Source of the DNA: an uncultured Sphingomonadaceae bacterium
Lineage (GTDB): Bacteria; Pseudomonadota; Alphaproteobacteria; Sphingomonadales; Sphingomonadaceae
Assembly (NCBI GenBank): GCA_947496865.1
Contig: CANMEE010000001.1
Location: forward strand, 124,001-188,000
Direction of reading: 5' to 3'
Length of the DNA stretch: 64,000 nucleotides
Below the pieces are notes generated by a model that saw nothing but the letters and a program-made list of their open reading frames with translations, made no database searches and was not told the DNA's origin. Shown here piece after piece: positions 24,893 to 32,806 of the stretch (the first letter of the stretch is position 1; every line of letters starts with the position of its first letter). The position numbers were made by a program, and so were the translations under genes.

Positions 24893-25254
24893 CAGCGGCG
24901 GCTAGCCGCTGATGCAACAAACTCCCCCCGGAATTGTTGCCCACCGTATCTACCCCACGAAATGCAAACCGCAGGTGCCGCATTTGTGGATAGGTAGATC
25001 GAGTGAGGCGACCAAATGGCCGTCGCCGGTGCGCCACCCCTAGCGCAATTCAGTCATAATCTTTGTGATTATGTCTTAATAGGTCGGCGGACGTTTGGTC
25101 GCCTCGCGAGAGGCGGCAACAATTCCGGGGAAACCGTGTGCTATCAAAGCTTTAGCGAGCACACGTGGGGTTGTTCTTAATAACAACCCCTCAACTACCC
25201 TTTAACGACAATAGTCGTTTCCCTTAACACGTAAAAAGAACATTTTTTATGTTC
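24893..25254. ncRNA. Candidate structured RNA (or DNA-structure element), nested long-range stems
   Basis: No ORF, but dense pairing. P1 is a perfect 16-bp helix, 24926-24941 with 25115-25130. It encloses two arms. P2: 24948-24954 with 24993-24999, extended by 24955-24958/24986-24989 and 24960-24965/24980-24985. P3: a perfect 12-bp helix 25005-25016/25094-25105, extended by about nine pairs (25021-25029 with 25084-25093), capped by hairpins 25030-25047 and 25055-25073. Local hairpins flank it: 24893-24911, about 25135-25165, 25167-25190 (9 bp perfect), 25204-25219 and 25238-25254. GCAACAA (24914-24920) can compete for part of P1. It matches no RNA class I can name; tmRNA, RNase P, 6S and SRP signatures are absent. 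Strand is unknown. An origin, oriT or attP-related DNA structure is the alternative. Confidence 0.5.
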
Positions 25255-25363
25255 CATTCCGCGCCAGCGTAAGTGTTTATGCATTAGCTGTTTATCATTA
25301 ACTGCTCTGCTCGCAAAAACCGTAAATCTAAGGCTAACATTAAGGGGATATAGCGATTTATCT

Positions 25364-25427
25364 ATACAGCCTCCCTCCCAGGGGCATACAGCCTCCCTCC
25401 CAGGCGGCATACAGCCTCCCTCCCAGG
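25364..25427 (+). repeat. Three tandem 19-bp repeats
   Basis: ATACAGCCTCCCTCCCAGG occurs at 25364-25382, 25386-25404 and 25409-25427, with exact copies and 3- and 4-base spacers (period 22-23 bp, two helical turns). This spacing fits iterons or protein-binding arrays. The CCTCC core also resembles the anti-Shine-Dalgarno sequence. The surroundings (25255-25488) contain no gene. Confidence 0.85.
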
Positions 25428-25488
25428 GATGCCGCTGATTTTAGGCTATATAAATTGCTCGATTACAGGCTTGAATCGAATGTAGAAT

Positions 25489-25509
25489 TTACACATAATG
25501 TTACACATT
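25489..25509 (+). promoter_or_regulatory. Candidate integrase arm-type sites (right)
   Basis: TTACACATA (25489-25497) and TTACACATT (25501-25509), 12 bp apart start to start, match the motif repeated upstream of the integrase at 564-591. They lie 60-80 bp inside attR, a normal distance for arm sites. Confidence 0.45.
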
Positions 25510-25568
25510 AGAAATTTTATTGATTTTTTATATAGTATTTACAATCATTTATATGAGAGAGCAATTGT

Positions 25569-25613
25569 CTTTTAATCAGTAGGTCGCTGGTTCGAACCCA
25601 GCAGGGCTCACCA
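25569..25613 (+). repeat. attR: tRNA-Lys 3' fragment
   Basis: Exact 45-bp copy of 455-499 (anticodon loop to CCA). The upstream half of a tRNA is missing, so it is not a second tRNA gene. It marks the right end of the integrated element. Confidence 0.93.
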
Positions 25614-25969
25614 TTATTTCAGTAAGTTATGGAATATGTGTGAAGCGCGAAATACGCCTGGATATCCTGTAGGGTAAAAAATAGCGCTATGTGCTCTTAA
25701 AATCAGGTCACAATATCAGCTATTGAAAAATCGCCGGAGAGAAACAGGCGCACACCGACGCGCCGGTGATGCTGATGCTCAAACATCTCGCGCTCACGTT
25801 GGTCCCGGCCATCATTATCGGGATCGTCCTGCAAAACGCTGCGCCGGACCTGCGTTTCTCGACCGCCCTGTTCACGGTGCTGGTGACAATAATCGCGGCG
25901 GTACTGGCCTATTTCATGTCCAAGAGCACGACCCGCGCCACATTGCAATTGCAGTCGCTGAAGGCGCCG
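25614..25969 (+). other. 356-bp gap after attR with a doubtful membrane ORF
   Basis: First chromosomal DNA after the element. A rightward frame from GTG 25766 encodes about 67 residues that look like two membrane helices (LALTLVPAIIIGIVLQ and FTVLVTIIAAVLAYFM). It then runs on into the racemase gene on the opposite strand with proline/arginine-rich shadow sequence. It may be the remnant of a membrane-protein gene or chance. No ribosome site is convincing, and nothing else was seen here. Confidence 0.3.
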
Positions 25970-26707
25970 TCAAATTGCCCCGCCCCGCCATGTCGGCATC
26001 GCCGCCTCGCCCAGCGCCACGGCCACAGCCGCTTGTGCTTGCAAGCGCGTGCTGTCGAGGATTGGAAGCGGAGAGATATCAGGTGTGATCAGCAGCGGGA
26101 TTTCCGTGCAGACCAACGCCGCAGCGTCGCAACCCTGCGCTTTTAATTCGCCGATGATCCGGACGAATTCCGCCCGCGTCTCCGGTCGAAAGTCGCCAAG
26201 ACATAACTCGTCGAATATCGCTTTTTGAATAATCTCCCGATCCGCAAGCGCCGGAATCGAGCGGTCCAGCGCGCAGCGCGCCAGTGCTTCCTTGTACACC
26301 GGGCCTTCCATCGTCCAGCTGGTGCCGAGCACGCCGATATGCCGCCGTCCGTCCGCCTGCGCCTGCGCTGCAACCACTTCGGCAATATGCAAGCAGGGAA
26401 TGGCGAAGTCCGGGCCGGGCTGTTCGAGCGCAATATGCGCCGTATTGTCCGGCAGGATGAAAAAATCCGCGCCGGCCGACGCCAGACGCGCTGCGTCGTC
26501 CCAGAAAATCTGACGCAGTGCTGCTAGATCTCCGCGTTCCCACAGGTCCAGTGTTGGCGCCATTGCGCCGCCGCTCATCGTGATCCGTGGATGCGCATGC
26601 GCGCCCATTTTTCGGATACCCTCTTGCCACACCGTCCGGTAAGACAGCGTCGCCCCTTCTGCGCTGTGGGCGAGTATGCCGATATGATGGGGTTCTGGGT
26701 TCGTCAT
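25970..26707 (-). CDS. Aspartate/glutamate racemase family protein
   Basis: 245 aa from ATG 26707 (AAGGA upstream); a GTG at 26725 is the alternative. It is a two-domain Asp/Glu racemase fold. The first active-site position reads PDNTAH, with Asp where many members have Cys. The second is VCTEIPLL with a conserved Cys. This resembles the racemase subgroup with one cysteine, so it may racemise an amino acid or act on a related acid. It is last in a leftward group with DUF2834, a lipoprotein and a BKACE enzyme. Confidence 0.82.
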   Translation of the reverse strand: MTNPEPHHIGILAHSAEGATLSYRTVWQEGIRKMGAHAHPRITMSGGAMAPTLDLWERGDLAALRQIFWDDAARLASAGADFFILPDNTAHIALEQPGPDFAIPCLHIAEVVAAQAQADGRRHIGVLGTSWTMEGPVYKEALARCALDRSIPALADREIIQKAIFDELCLGDFRPETRAEFVRIIGELKAQGCDAAALVCTEIPLLITPDISPLPILDSTRLQAQAAVAVALGEAAMPTWRGGAI

Positions 26708-26711
26708 CACA

Positions 26712-27047
26712 CTATCCTTCGTCACGCTCGCGCAATTGCTTCATGCGCAGCAGCAGATAAAGAGCAAAGCCCACCGCGACCCCGGGAATGATCCCGAGCA
26801 GCGCGCAAACCCAGCCATGACCGATGCCTTGCGTCTTTGCTTCATAAGCGATCCATGCCGCCAATATGACCCAGCACGCCAGCACATCGGCAGAATAGCC
26901 GCTGGAAAACGGGTTGACGAAACCCGCCGCAAACGCGCCGAATATATCCGGATCCGCGATTAACGGCGGAATGATCCAGATACAAAAGAGCGCCGTAAAT
27001 ACCGCCGCAGCCGCGATGATGGTCGCTTTGAAAAAACCTTCACTCAT
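26712..27047 (-). CDS. DUF2834 membrane protein
   Basis: 111 aa, three or four membrane helices (about 8-28, 48-66, 78-100). NPFSSGYSADVLACW and a central WIAYEAKTQGIGHGW segment are typical of DUF2834. Function unknown. It ends 4 bp before the racemase start. Confidence 0.75.
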   Translation of the reverse strand: MSEGFFKATIIAAAAVFTALFCIWIIPPLIADPDIFGAFAAGFVNPFSSGYSADVLACWVILAAWIAYEAKTQGIGHGWVCALLGIIPGVAVGFALYLLLRMKQLRERDEG

Positions 27048-27081
27048 ATGCGGCTCCTTTTTGGTTTTGAGGGACGGGTTG

Positions 27082-27474
27082 CTATTGCAGCGGATCGAGC
27101 GTCAGCTTGGTAACCTGAGGAAAATCATCGCTCATGACATTGCCATCATTATCATATTGCTGCCCCATGCCGATGGTGACGGTCGCGCTGCGTCCGACAA
27201 ATTCCTCCGGCATCGCTTGTTCGCCAAACCAGTCGGCGCACGGACCGACACTGCACAGCGCGCTTTGCAGTTCGCTGCCCGGCTCCGCCAACGGGCGGTA
27301 ATCAAGATAGCAATTATCGCCACACTCAAAGCCGTTGATGGTGATGCGCTGGCTTTTCTGCTCTGGCTTTGCGGCCTCAGCGACGGCATCAGCCGCCGGT
27401 GCCTCTTCAACCGCGCAGGCCGTCAAAACCAGAATGCCCACAGCGGTGAACGCAACATTTACAAAGCGTTTCAT
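27082..27474 (-). CDS. Small predicted lipoprotein
   Basis: 130 aa from ATG 27474; a start seven codons earlier is possible. The signal peptide has lipobox LTAC, followed by an Ala/Glu-rich linker. A compact domain with four cysteines follows (CGDNC, and C..GPC), probably two disulfides in the periplasm. Family not recognised. Confidence 0.7.
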   Translation of the reverse strand: MKRFVNVAFTAVGILVLTACAVEEAPAADAVAEAAKPEQKSQRITINGFECGDNCYLDYRPLAEPGSELQSALCSVGPCADWFGEQAMPEEFVGRSATVTIGMGQQYDNDGNVMSDDFPQVTKLTLDPLQ

Positions 27475-27497
27475 GGCAAATTTTCCTGTTATCAATA

Positions 27498-28418
27498 TTA
27501 CGACATGCCACCAAAAGGCACCGGGTAGGTCGGCAGACTCATCATTGCGGCGGCCTGTGCGGGCGTGGCAATCGGACGCCCCAACCGGCCCGCCAGATCG
27601 ACAACCTCCTGCACCAGCTCGACATTGGTTGGCGTGCGCGGGCCGCCATAAGGCTCGATACCGACCTGCACATGCCCGCCACGTTTAATCGCTTCCTCGG
27701 CAAGGCCGCAACCGACACAATCATCGCCGAAAGCAGACACCGACCAAGGCAAATCGCTGCCTTCGATCATCTCCAGATAAGCATCCAGCGCCTTGGCCGT
27801 GGGCGGGAGGCCAAAGGACATGCTGTCTGATCCAAAATAGAATTTCATAATGCCGCCGGGTGGTAATTTTCCGGCGCGGTGGAGGGCCATGATAAATTTG
27901 ACGAAGCCGGGTTCAAAAATTGAAATGCTCATGCCCAGCTTCAGACGCCGACAGGCCTCGACATAATAATGGCTGTCCTGCGCATCATTGCGATAGACCA
28001 GCTGGGTCGGCGCAAAGACACCGTCTTCCATTGGCACGGAAACGCTGAAACTGCCCGGATCACAGAGCCCTTGCGCGATCAACCCCTCCTCCGCCATCGC
28101 CTCAATATGGGCAAAGCGTGTTTCCACCGGCACGCCACCGGGAGGATCAGCGGGCATCGTCGGCGTCAATATCGCGTCGGGGCGGATGGCGAGCAGCTTG
28201 CGCCACGGCCGCGCATAATCTTCTGCATCCATCGCGCCGGTCGGGCCAAAGACCGGATCGCGCGTGTGATTATGCACCAACGCCGCCCCGGCTTCCATAC
28301 ATTGGACGGCCTGCGCGACAATATCATCGTCCTCATAGGGGACATTGGGGTTTTGCTCAGGCTTTACCGAGCCGTTGAGGGAAACTTCGATGATGAGCGG
28401 TATGTCTGCTTGGGTCAT
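27498..28418 (-). CDS. BKACE family beta-keto acid cleavage enzyme (DUF849)
   Basis: 306 aa. BKACE enzymes condense a beta-keto acid with acetyl-CoA and split it to acetoacetate and an acyl-CoA, as in Kce of lysine fermentation. Seen here: EVSLNGSVKPEQNPNVPY near the N-terminus, AALVHNHTRDP (zinc histidines), and a C-terminal HVQVGIEPYGG. It is full length. Which beta-keto acid it uses cannot be told; the racemase downstream suggests amino-acid catabolism (inference). It is divergent from the GGDEF gene. Confidence 0.88.
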   Translation of the reverse strand: MTQADIPLIIEVSLNGSVKPEQNPNVPYEDDDIVAQAVQCMEAGAALVHNHTRDPVFGPTGAMDAEDYARPWRKLLAIRPDAILTPTMPADPPGGVPVETRFAHIEAMAEEGLIAQGLCDPGSFSVSVPMEDGVFAPTQLVYRNDAQDSHYYVEACRRLKLGMSISIFEPGFVKFIMALHRAGKLPPGGIMKFYFGSDSMSFGLPPTAKALDAYLEMIEGSDLPWSVSAFGDDCVGCGLAEEAIKRGGHVQVGIEPYGGPRTPTNVELVQEVVDLAGRLGRPIATPAQAAAMMSLPTYPVPFGGMS

Positions 28419-28567
28419 GGCAGAACCCTAGCAAACATATATGGCTTTGGGAAAGCGCCTTGGATCATCGCTTTCACAGCGCCGTTTCAATCCTTTTTTT
28501 GCGCCTATTAACAATCTGTTATCCAAAACCGCATATGCCCGTTCCCAATGTTTATATGAGGATTGGA

Positions 28568-29764
28568 ATGGCGCACACCGCTTATCAGGACAGCTTTACC
28601 GCTTCGGCGGATATTGCGGATATCGATAAGTCGGAAGTCTCCCGCAAGCTGCTCATCGACGGGCTCGAGCGGCGGCTGGCCGGACAGCTTAGCGTCCTCG
28701 TTCCGGTCGGCGTGATCGGATGGATCGCAAGCCTGACCGACAACCGCGCCCTATGGATATTTCTGGGCCTTCAGATATTGGCACAGCTTGCCATTACCGT
28801 CTCATCACAATGGCTGCGCCATGCCCTTAAGGCCGGCAAAGAAACGACGCTGCGCAAAAATCTGTGGATGATGGCAGAGGCATCTAGCGGCATCATATGG
28901 GCCGCGATGATGCTTGACGTCGGGACGCTTATTGGCGGATCGGATGCGGTGCTGACCACCTGGGTCACGATATTGGTGACGATGGTTGTCTCCGTCCTGC
29001 TCGCCGCGCCGATTGCCGGCATTGCTTTCCCGCTGCTCGGCGGGTTCACCGCCGCGGTGGCCGCCGGCATATTTCTGTTTGGCAAGGATTTCAGCAGCTT
29101 TGCGGAACTGGCGCTGACCTTCATGTGCGTTACCCTGTTCATCATTGCCAAGGCGGTTAACTTGCAAGCGCATAAAAGCTGTCGCGACGGCATAGAGGTG
29201 GAACGGCTGAGCCAGCGGCTGGCCGACGAGCTGGAACGCACGTCCTGGCTGTCCCGCCATGACTGTCTGACCGGATTGTTAAACCGCTCGGCCTTGCAGG
29301 GCGCCATGGAAGATCATGGCGACAGCCCGACACCGGTCATCCTGATCGATATCGACCATTTCAAGCAGATTAACGACAGCTATGGCCACGGCCAGGGCGA
29401 TAGCGTGATCGCAGCCGTAGGCGCGTGCATCAGCGAAACATTGGCCAAGGCAGCGCCCCATGGGTTGGCGGCCCGCTGGGGCGGTGAGGAATTTATTATC
29501 GCCCTGCCCGGTCATCAGGCGGACGCGGCCGATATTGCCGAAGACCTGCGCAGCGCGGTCGCCAGATTAACCCATCAAGACTGGCCCGCGCGGCTGCGGG
29601 TCACCGGCTCGCTGGGCTTGGCCCATGGACCGGCCAGCGCCTTTTCCGCCACATTTAAAAGCGCGGATAGCGCCATGTATGAAGCCAAGAAACTGGGCCG
29701 GAACCGCATTGTCCGCGCGCCGGACGAGAACAATAAAATCGTCAAACCCGCCCGCGCCGCTTAG
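28568..29764 (+). CDS. Membrane diguanylate cyclase (GGDEF)
   Basis: 398 aa from ATG 28568 (GAGGA 5 bp upstream); upstream in-frame ATGs are less likely. An N-terminal membrane part has four to six helices, followed by a short linker. The GGDEF domain has GGEEF in ARWGGEEFIIALPG and the magnesium-binding IDIDHFKQIND, so it should make c-di-GMP. No RxxD inhibitory site was noticed immediately upstream. It is not operonic. Confidence 0.92.
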   Translation: MAHTAYQDSFTASADIADIDKSEVSRKLLIDGLERRLAGQLSVLVPVGVIGWIASLTDNRALWIFLGLQILAQLAITVSSQWLRHALKAGKETTLRKNLWMMAEASSGIIWAAMMLDVGTLIGGSDAVLTTWVTILVTMVVSVLLAAPIAGIAFPLLGGFTAAVAAGIFLFGKDFSSFAELALTFMCVTLFIIAKAVNLQAHKSCRDGIEVERLSQRLADELERTSWLSRHDCLTGLLNRSALQGAMEDHGDSPTPVILIDIDHFKQINDSYGHGQGDSVIAAVGACISETLAKAAPHGLAARWGGEEFIIALPGHQADAADIAEDLRSAVARLTHQDWPARLRVTGSLGLAHGPASAFSATFKSADSAMYEAKKLGRNRIVRAPDENNKIVKPARAA

Positions 29765-29776
29765 GCCGCCTGCTAT

Positions 29777-30247
29777 TTAAGCCGCTTGGCTAGCAATCCG
29801 GCCGGTGGTCATATCCTCCAGCGTGATGGTGGTCAGCGTCTCGCCATCGGGTCCCAGAAAATCGGCAAGCCGGCCATCGGGCGCATAGAGGTTGAACAGC
29901 ACCAGCGCGCCTTCCGGTCCGCCATGTTCCATATGGACATCGCCCGGATCCTTCGCGGCATAGTCGCCAGCGGCGCGAATGCGCTTCTCCCCGGCCACAC
30001 CACCGTCATAATCCACCACATGCAGTTCCCCCGCCAGCACCGTCGAGGTGGTCGCGCAGACATGGCGGTGGAAATGGCAATAGGCGTTCGGCGCCCAGCG
30101 GTAGAGCAGATCAATATGCCCGCCCGCACCATCCGCGTCAGGGCGCACGGAAAGCACCGCACCGTGATAGTCGATGGGGTAATCGAAGCGGCTTTCCGCG
30201 TCGGTGAAGTGGACCCATTTGAGGGCGGGGTTTTCGAGCAGGTTCAT
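29777..30247 (-). CDS. Cupin-fold protein
   Basis: 156 aa. A double-stranded beta-helix pattern has a metal-binding HFHRH around 58-62 and a second-half histidine pair in DVHMEHGG. These histidines suggest an iron or other metal site. The reaction is unknown. It is convergent with the GGDEF gene. Confidence 0.7.
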   Translation of the reverse strand: MNLLENPALKWVHFTDAESRFDYPIDYHGAVLSVRPDADGAGGHIDLLYRWAPNAYCHFHRHVCATTSTVLAGELHVVDYDGGVAGEKRIRAAGDYAAKDPGDVHMEHGGPEGALVLFNLYAPDGRLADFLGPDGETLTTITLEDMTTGRIASQAA

Positions 30248-30362
30248 GGCGTTACCTTATGCTGATTTGGCGCGAGCATATCATGGAATAATATGCACCA
30301 AAACCCATATTCATAATGGGCTCACGCGCGGCTAGCTATGCTGCATCGCAATGGAGACCATC

Positions 30363-30917
30363 ATGACATTATCGGCCACCCAAAAGCTCGCGCTTAGCCT
30401 GTTACCCTTTGCCCTGATCAGCGCCTGCGCTGGCAAGCCCGGACCCGTCGGGAATAAAGCGGTGCCAGAGCCCGCCAAGGCGGTGGAGCTTGATCGCTAT
30501 CTCGGCAAATGGTTTGAAATGGCGCGCTATGAAGCGCCTTTTCAAAAAGGCTGCGACGGGGTGACCGCCGATTATTCCCTGCGTGACGCCGATGCGTCCG
30601 AGCCAAAGATAAAGGTCATCAACAGCTGCACCAAAGACGGCAAAACCACCACCGCCAACGGCAAGGCGAAAATCGTCGAGGGTAGCCAGAATGCGAAGCT
30701 GAAAGTCTCCTTCTTCGGCCCCTTTTACGGCGACTACTGGGTGCTGGACCGGGCGGAAGATTATAGCTGGGCGATTGTCGGAGAACCCAGCGGACGCTAC
30801 CTGTGGATGCTCACGCGTCAGGCGCAGCCCGAGCCGCAAGTGCGCGCACGGATTGAGGCGCGGGTGAAAGAGATGGGTTATGACTGGAGTTTGGTGAGGG
30901 TTACGGATCAGGGTTGA
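30363..30917 (+). CDS. Blc-type lipocalin lipoprotein
   Basis: 184 aa from ATG 30363 (GGAGA upstream). The signal peptide has lipobox ISAC, so it is a likely outer-membrane lipoprotein. Lipocalin signatures are YLGKWFEMARYE, YWVLDRAEDYSWAIVGEP and a final RYLWMLTR block. The family binds lipids or lysophospholipids and is linked to envelope stress. Confidence 0.9.
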   Translation: MTLSATQKLALSLLPFALISACAGKPGPVGNKAVPEPAKAVELDRYLGKWFEMARYEAPFQKGCDGVTADYSLRDADASEPKIKVINSCTKDGKTTTANGKAKIVEGSQNAKLKVSFFGPFYGDYWVLDRAEDYSWAIVGEPSGRYLWMLTRQAQPEPQVRARIEARVKEMGYDWSLVRVTDQG

Positions 30918-30944
30918 GGGTGATTGGTAGACTGTCGCCCTAAT

Positions 30945-31703
30945 CTAGGGTTCCAACTCCATAGGATATTCGTCGTAAGTTGTACCGTGAAGTTCTCGGC
31001 CGGTCGCTTTTTTGTTTCGACCGCCCCACTGCTTAAAGAAAAATGCAACATCGTCGCGCCGACACATATGAAACAACTCATCAACCCAGCTAGGTTCAAT
31101 TTCCCGTGAATTTGGTCCAGATTCTCCGCCAACAATCGCCCAGTGAATTTTGCTTAGATCAACTTCTCCTACAGCCCCGATCAAGGGTTCGAATGAAACG
31201 AAAAGCGTCATATCTTTAATGCTGGCTAACTGTGCGACCCTATCTGTAACTTCGCTGTTCTCAACAGAGGTACCCACCCAAACATTATTCAACTTTGAGA
31301 GCTTCCCAAGTTCAAAAAGCCGAGCCATACGATCAGGCCGCTTGGTGAGCACTTGAAAGTGATGTTGTGGGCACTCAGCCATTATGTCCCAAACTTTAAC
31401 AATGAAATCATCGTGCACCTTCTCGTGAAAAAGGTCCGACATTGAGTTTACAAAAACTCTCTTGCCTCGTTTCCATTCAAGAGGAGCTGAAAGCGAACCT
31501 TCATCAACATTAACTCGCCCAGTCCATACTGATCGACCGCCACTTTTGCGCGTGGTGCCTGCGTACTTTTTATGCCCCATCGCTTGTAGTCGTGCTGCCA
31601 TCCTCATCGCATAACAATTTGTGCAGCCCGAAGAAGCAAGCGTGCACCCAGCTACTGGATTCCACGTGACATCCGTCCACTCGATTTCAGATATGCTTGC
31701 CAT
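30945..31703 (-). CDS. Gp37/Gp68 family (DUF5131), three-Cys-motif protein
   Basis: 252 aa. The N-terminus IEWTDVTWNPVAGC leads into C20-x6-C27-x2-C30 (CTLASSGCTNCYAMRMA), a cysteine triad reminiscent of iron-sulphur sites in radical SAM-like proteins. Further conserved blocks are RVFVNSMSDLFHE, FQVLTKRPDRM, GTSVEN and WAIVGGESGP. This family is found in phages and bacteria beside TcmP, as here: the ATG directly follows the TcmP TAG. Its biochemical role is unknown; nucleic-acid repair or modification is inferred from the SOS box upstream of the pair. Confidence 0.9.
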   Translation of the reverse strand: MASISEIEWTDVTWNPVAGCTLASSGCTNCYAMRMAARLQAMGHKKYAGTTRKSGGRSVWTGRVNVDEGSLSAPLEWKRGKRVFVNSMSDLFHEKVHDDFIVKVWDIMAECPQHHFQVLTKRPDRMARLFELGKLSKLNNVWVGTSVENSEVTDRVAQLASIKDMTLFVSFEPLIGAVGEVDLSKIHWAIVGGESGPNSREIEPSWVDELFHMCRRDDVAFFFKQWGGRNKKATGRELHGTTYDEYPMELEP

Positions 31704-32606
31704 CTATCTCAACACCGCCTTTGCTAATTTCGCCGCCAACTTTGCTTTGTAATTCGGATTTGCCCACGCGAACATCAGAGAAAACTCGTGTAATCCGTTT
31801 CTTCCCAAAGGCAGTACTTGCTCTACAACCCGATCGTCAAAGGCAATTTTCAAACGATCCATTGCCACCTTTTCAAACCATTTAACATCGACTGCTCTCT
31901 TTGAAACCGGTTGGCTATCACCAAAAAGATCGATTTGACCCTTTTCTTCAATAGCAACAACGTGCCTCCAAGCGTCACTTCCGAGGGCTTCATCAACGCT
32001 TCGACCACCGTCTTCCAGCACCGCGCCGTCACCACGTACTTGCCGGTACATTGCAAAAACAGGAACTAGGTACCAGAGGTCGATTGCTTTGGTAGAAGCT
32101 AATTCTTCTAGAGTTTCATACTTAATTTGCAAACCAAAGGGGTCAATAAAGACCACAGCGCGTGTCGCCTTCCAATCCGTCTGCCTACATAAATCCAGCA
32201 ACATTTTATTGGCATCAAACTGAGTGATCGTAACTCTATCTTTGAGGTGTTGGAATTCAAAATCCACTCGACTTCGAAGCGCTTTCACATTTGACTTTTT
32301 GACATCGTTAAACAGATACTTGTCAAACGCTGGCTTAACTTTAAGCGCTCGTAGCGCCGAGCCAAGTATAATCTGATCGGCATCAGCAATGGGCTCAGAC
32401 TTTTCCAATAGCATGGCCTGTCCGTTTTGGTCGTCCGAGCTACCGAGCGCTGATTTAGGGATTGATGATCCAGAACCTGCACATGCATCCACATAGAGCA
32501 GCTTAAAATTTTGACGCTTCAAAGCAGTCGTGAATGCGCTGAGATACTTCTCAACAGTTTCCAGCTTTTTGCGTGTGTGTTCATCACCGAATGCTTGAGC
32601 CGTCAT
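31704..32606 (-). CDS. tcmP: Three-Cys-motif partner protein TcmP
   Basis: 300 aa from ATG 32606, which has AAGGGG 5 bp upstream; an in-frame start at 32645 would place the SOS box inside the gene. The family begins FGDEHTRKKLETVEKYLSAF and has a Rossmann/methyltransferase-like DACAGSGSS loop, ALRALKVKPAF and VVFIDPFGLQ. It sits directly upstream of the Gp37/DUF5131 gene as in other genomes, with no gap between them. The pair is more AT-rich than its neighbours and looks transferred. Confidence 0.88.
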   Translation of the reverse strand: MTAQAFGDEHTRKKLETVEKYLSAFTTALKRQNFKLLYVDACAGSGSSIPKSALGSSDDQNGQAMLLEKSEPIADADQIILGSALRALKVKPAFDKYLFNDVKKSNVKALRSRVDFEFQHLKDRVTITQFDANKMLLDLCRQTDWKATRAVVFIDPFGLQIKYETLEELASTKAIDLWYLVPVFAMYRQVRGDGAVLEDGGRSVDEALGSDAWRHVVAIEEKGQIDLFGDSQPVSKRAVDVKWFEKVAMDRLKIAFDDRVVEQVLPLGRNGLHEFSLMFAWANPNYKAKLAAKLAKAVLR

Positions 32607-32619
32607 AGTACCCCTTAAA

Positions 32620-32634
32620 GAACATTTAAGGAAC
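32620..32634 (-). promoter_or_regulatory. LexA (SOS) box upstream of tcmP
   Basis: On the minus strand GTTC-CTTAAAT-GTTC, exactly the alphaproteobacterial LexA operator GTTC-N7-GTTC, 14 bp upstream of the tcmP ATG. The same spacing occurs before uvrA. It predicts damage induction of the tcmP-gp37 pair. Confidence 0.8.
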
Positions 32635-32806
32635 AATATATCCATTCAAATAATAACTCAACTATTTATGCAATTTTTATTACAAATCAGATAATATGAT
32701 ATCACTATAAATACACCAAAATCACCCAACCGGCTCCGATTGTTATCCGTAACATGTAGGCACTGCGATATCCGGGTGGACTACCTAACAAACGGCGTAT
32801 TTCTCC

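Larger units (their letters stand above)
500..25613 (+). mobile_element. Integrated plasmid-like element at tRNA-Lys (about 25.1 kb)
   Basis: Bounded by the 45-bp tRNA-derived direct repeat, with a tyrosine integrase just inside attL. The contents are plasmid-like: Rep-like initiator, ParA/ParB, VirD4/TraD-like ATPase, replication-relaxation protein, CHC2 primase and serine resolvase. Cargo includes CBASS-type genes, an RND efflux module and several unknown genes. The element looks more AT-rich and repeat-rich than the chromosome to its right. No relaxase, VirB/Tra secretion genes or phage structural genes were recognised, so it is best called an integrated plasmid or mobilisable element rather than a complete ICE or prophage. 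It could in principle use a host conjugation system. Confidence 0.88.

Noticed and set aside
25131..25170. Group II intron domain V
   Set aside because: The CGTGTGCT/AGCACACG hairpin lacks the conserved AGC triad, the bulge and the GAAA-type loop, and no reverse transcriptase is present.
25238..25254. LexA box near attR
   Set aside because: GAACAT and ATGTTC form an inverted repeat, not the direct GTTC-N7-GTTC order.
25364..25427. CRISPR array
   Set aside because: Spacers are only 3-4 bases and no cas genes are near; it is a tandem repeat.
25569..25613. Second tRNA-Lys gene
   Set aside because: Only the 3' half is present, with no acceptor 5' strand or D-arm; it is the attR copy.
500..25613. 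Prophage
   Set aside because: No capsid, tail, terminase or lysis genes; the backbone is plasmid-like.
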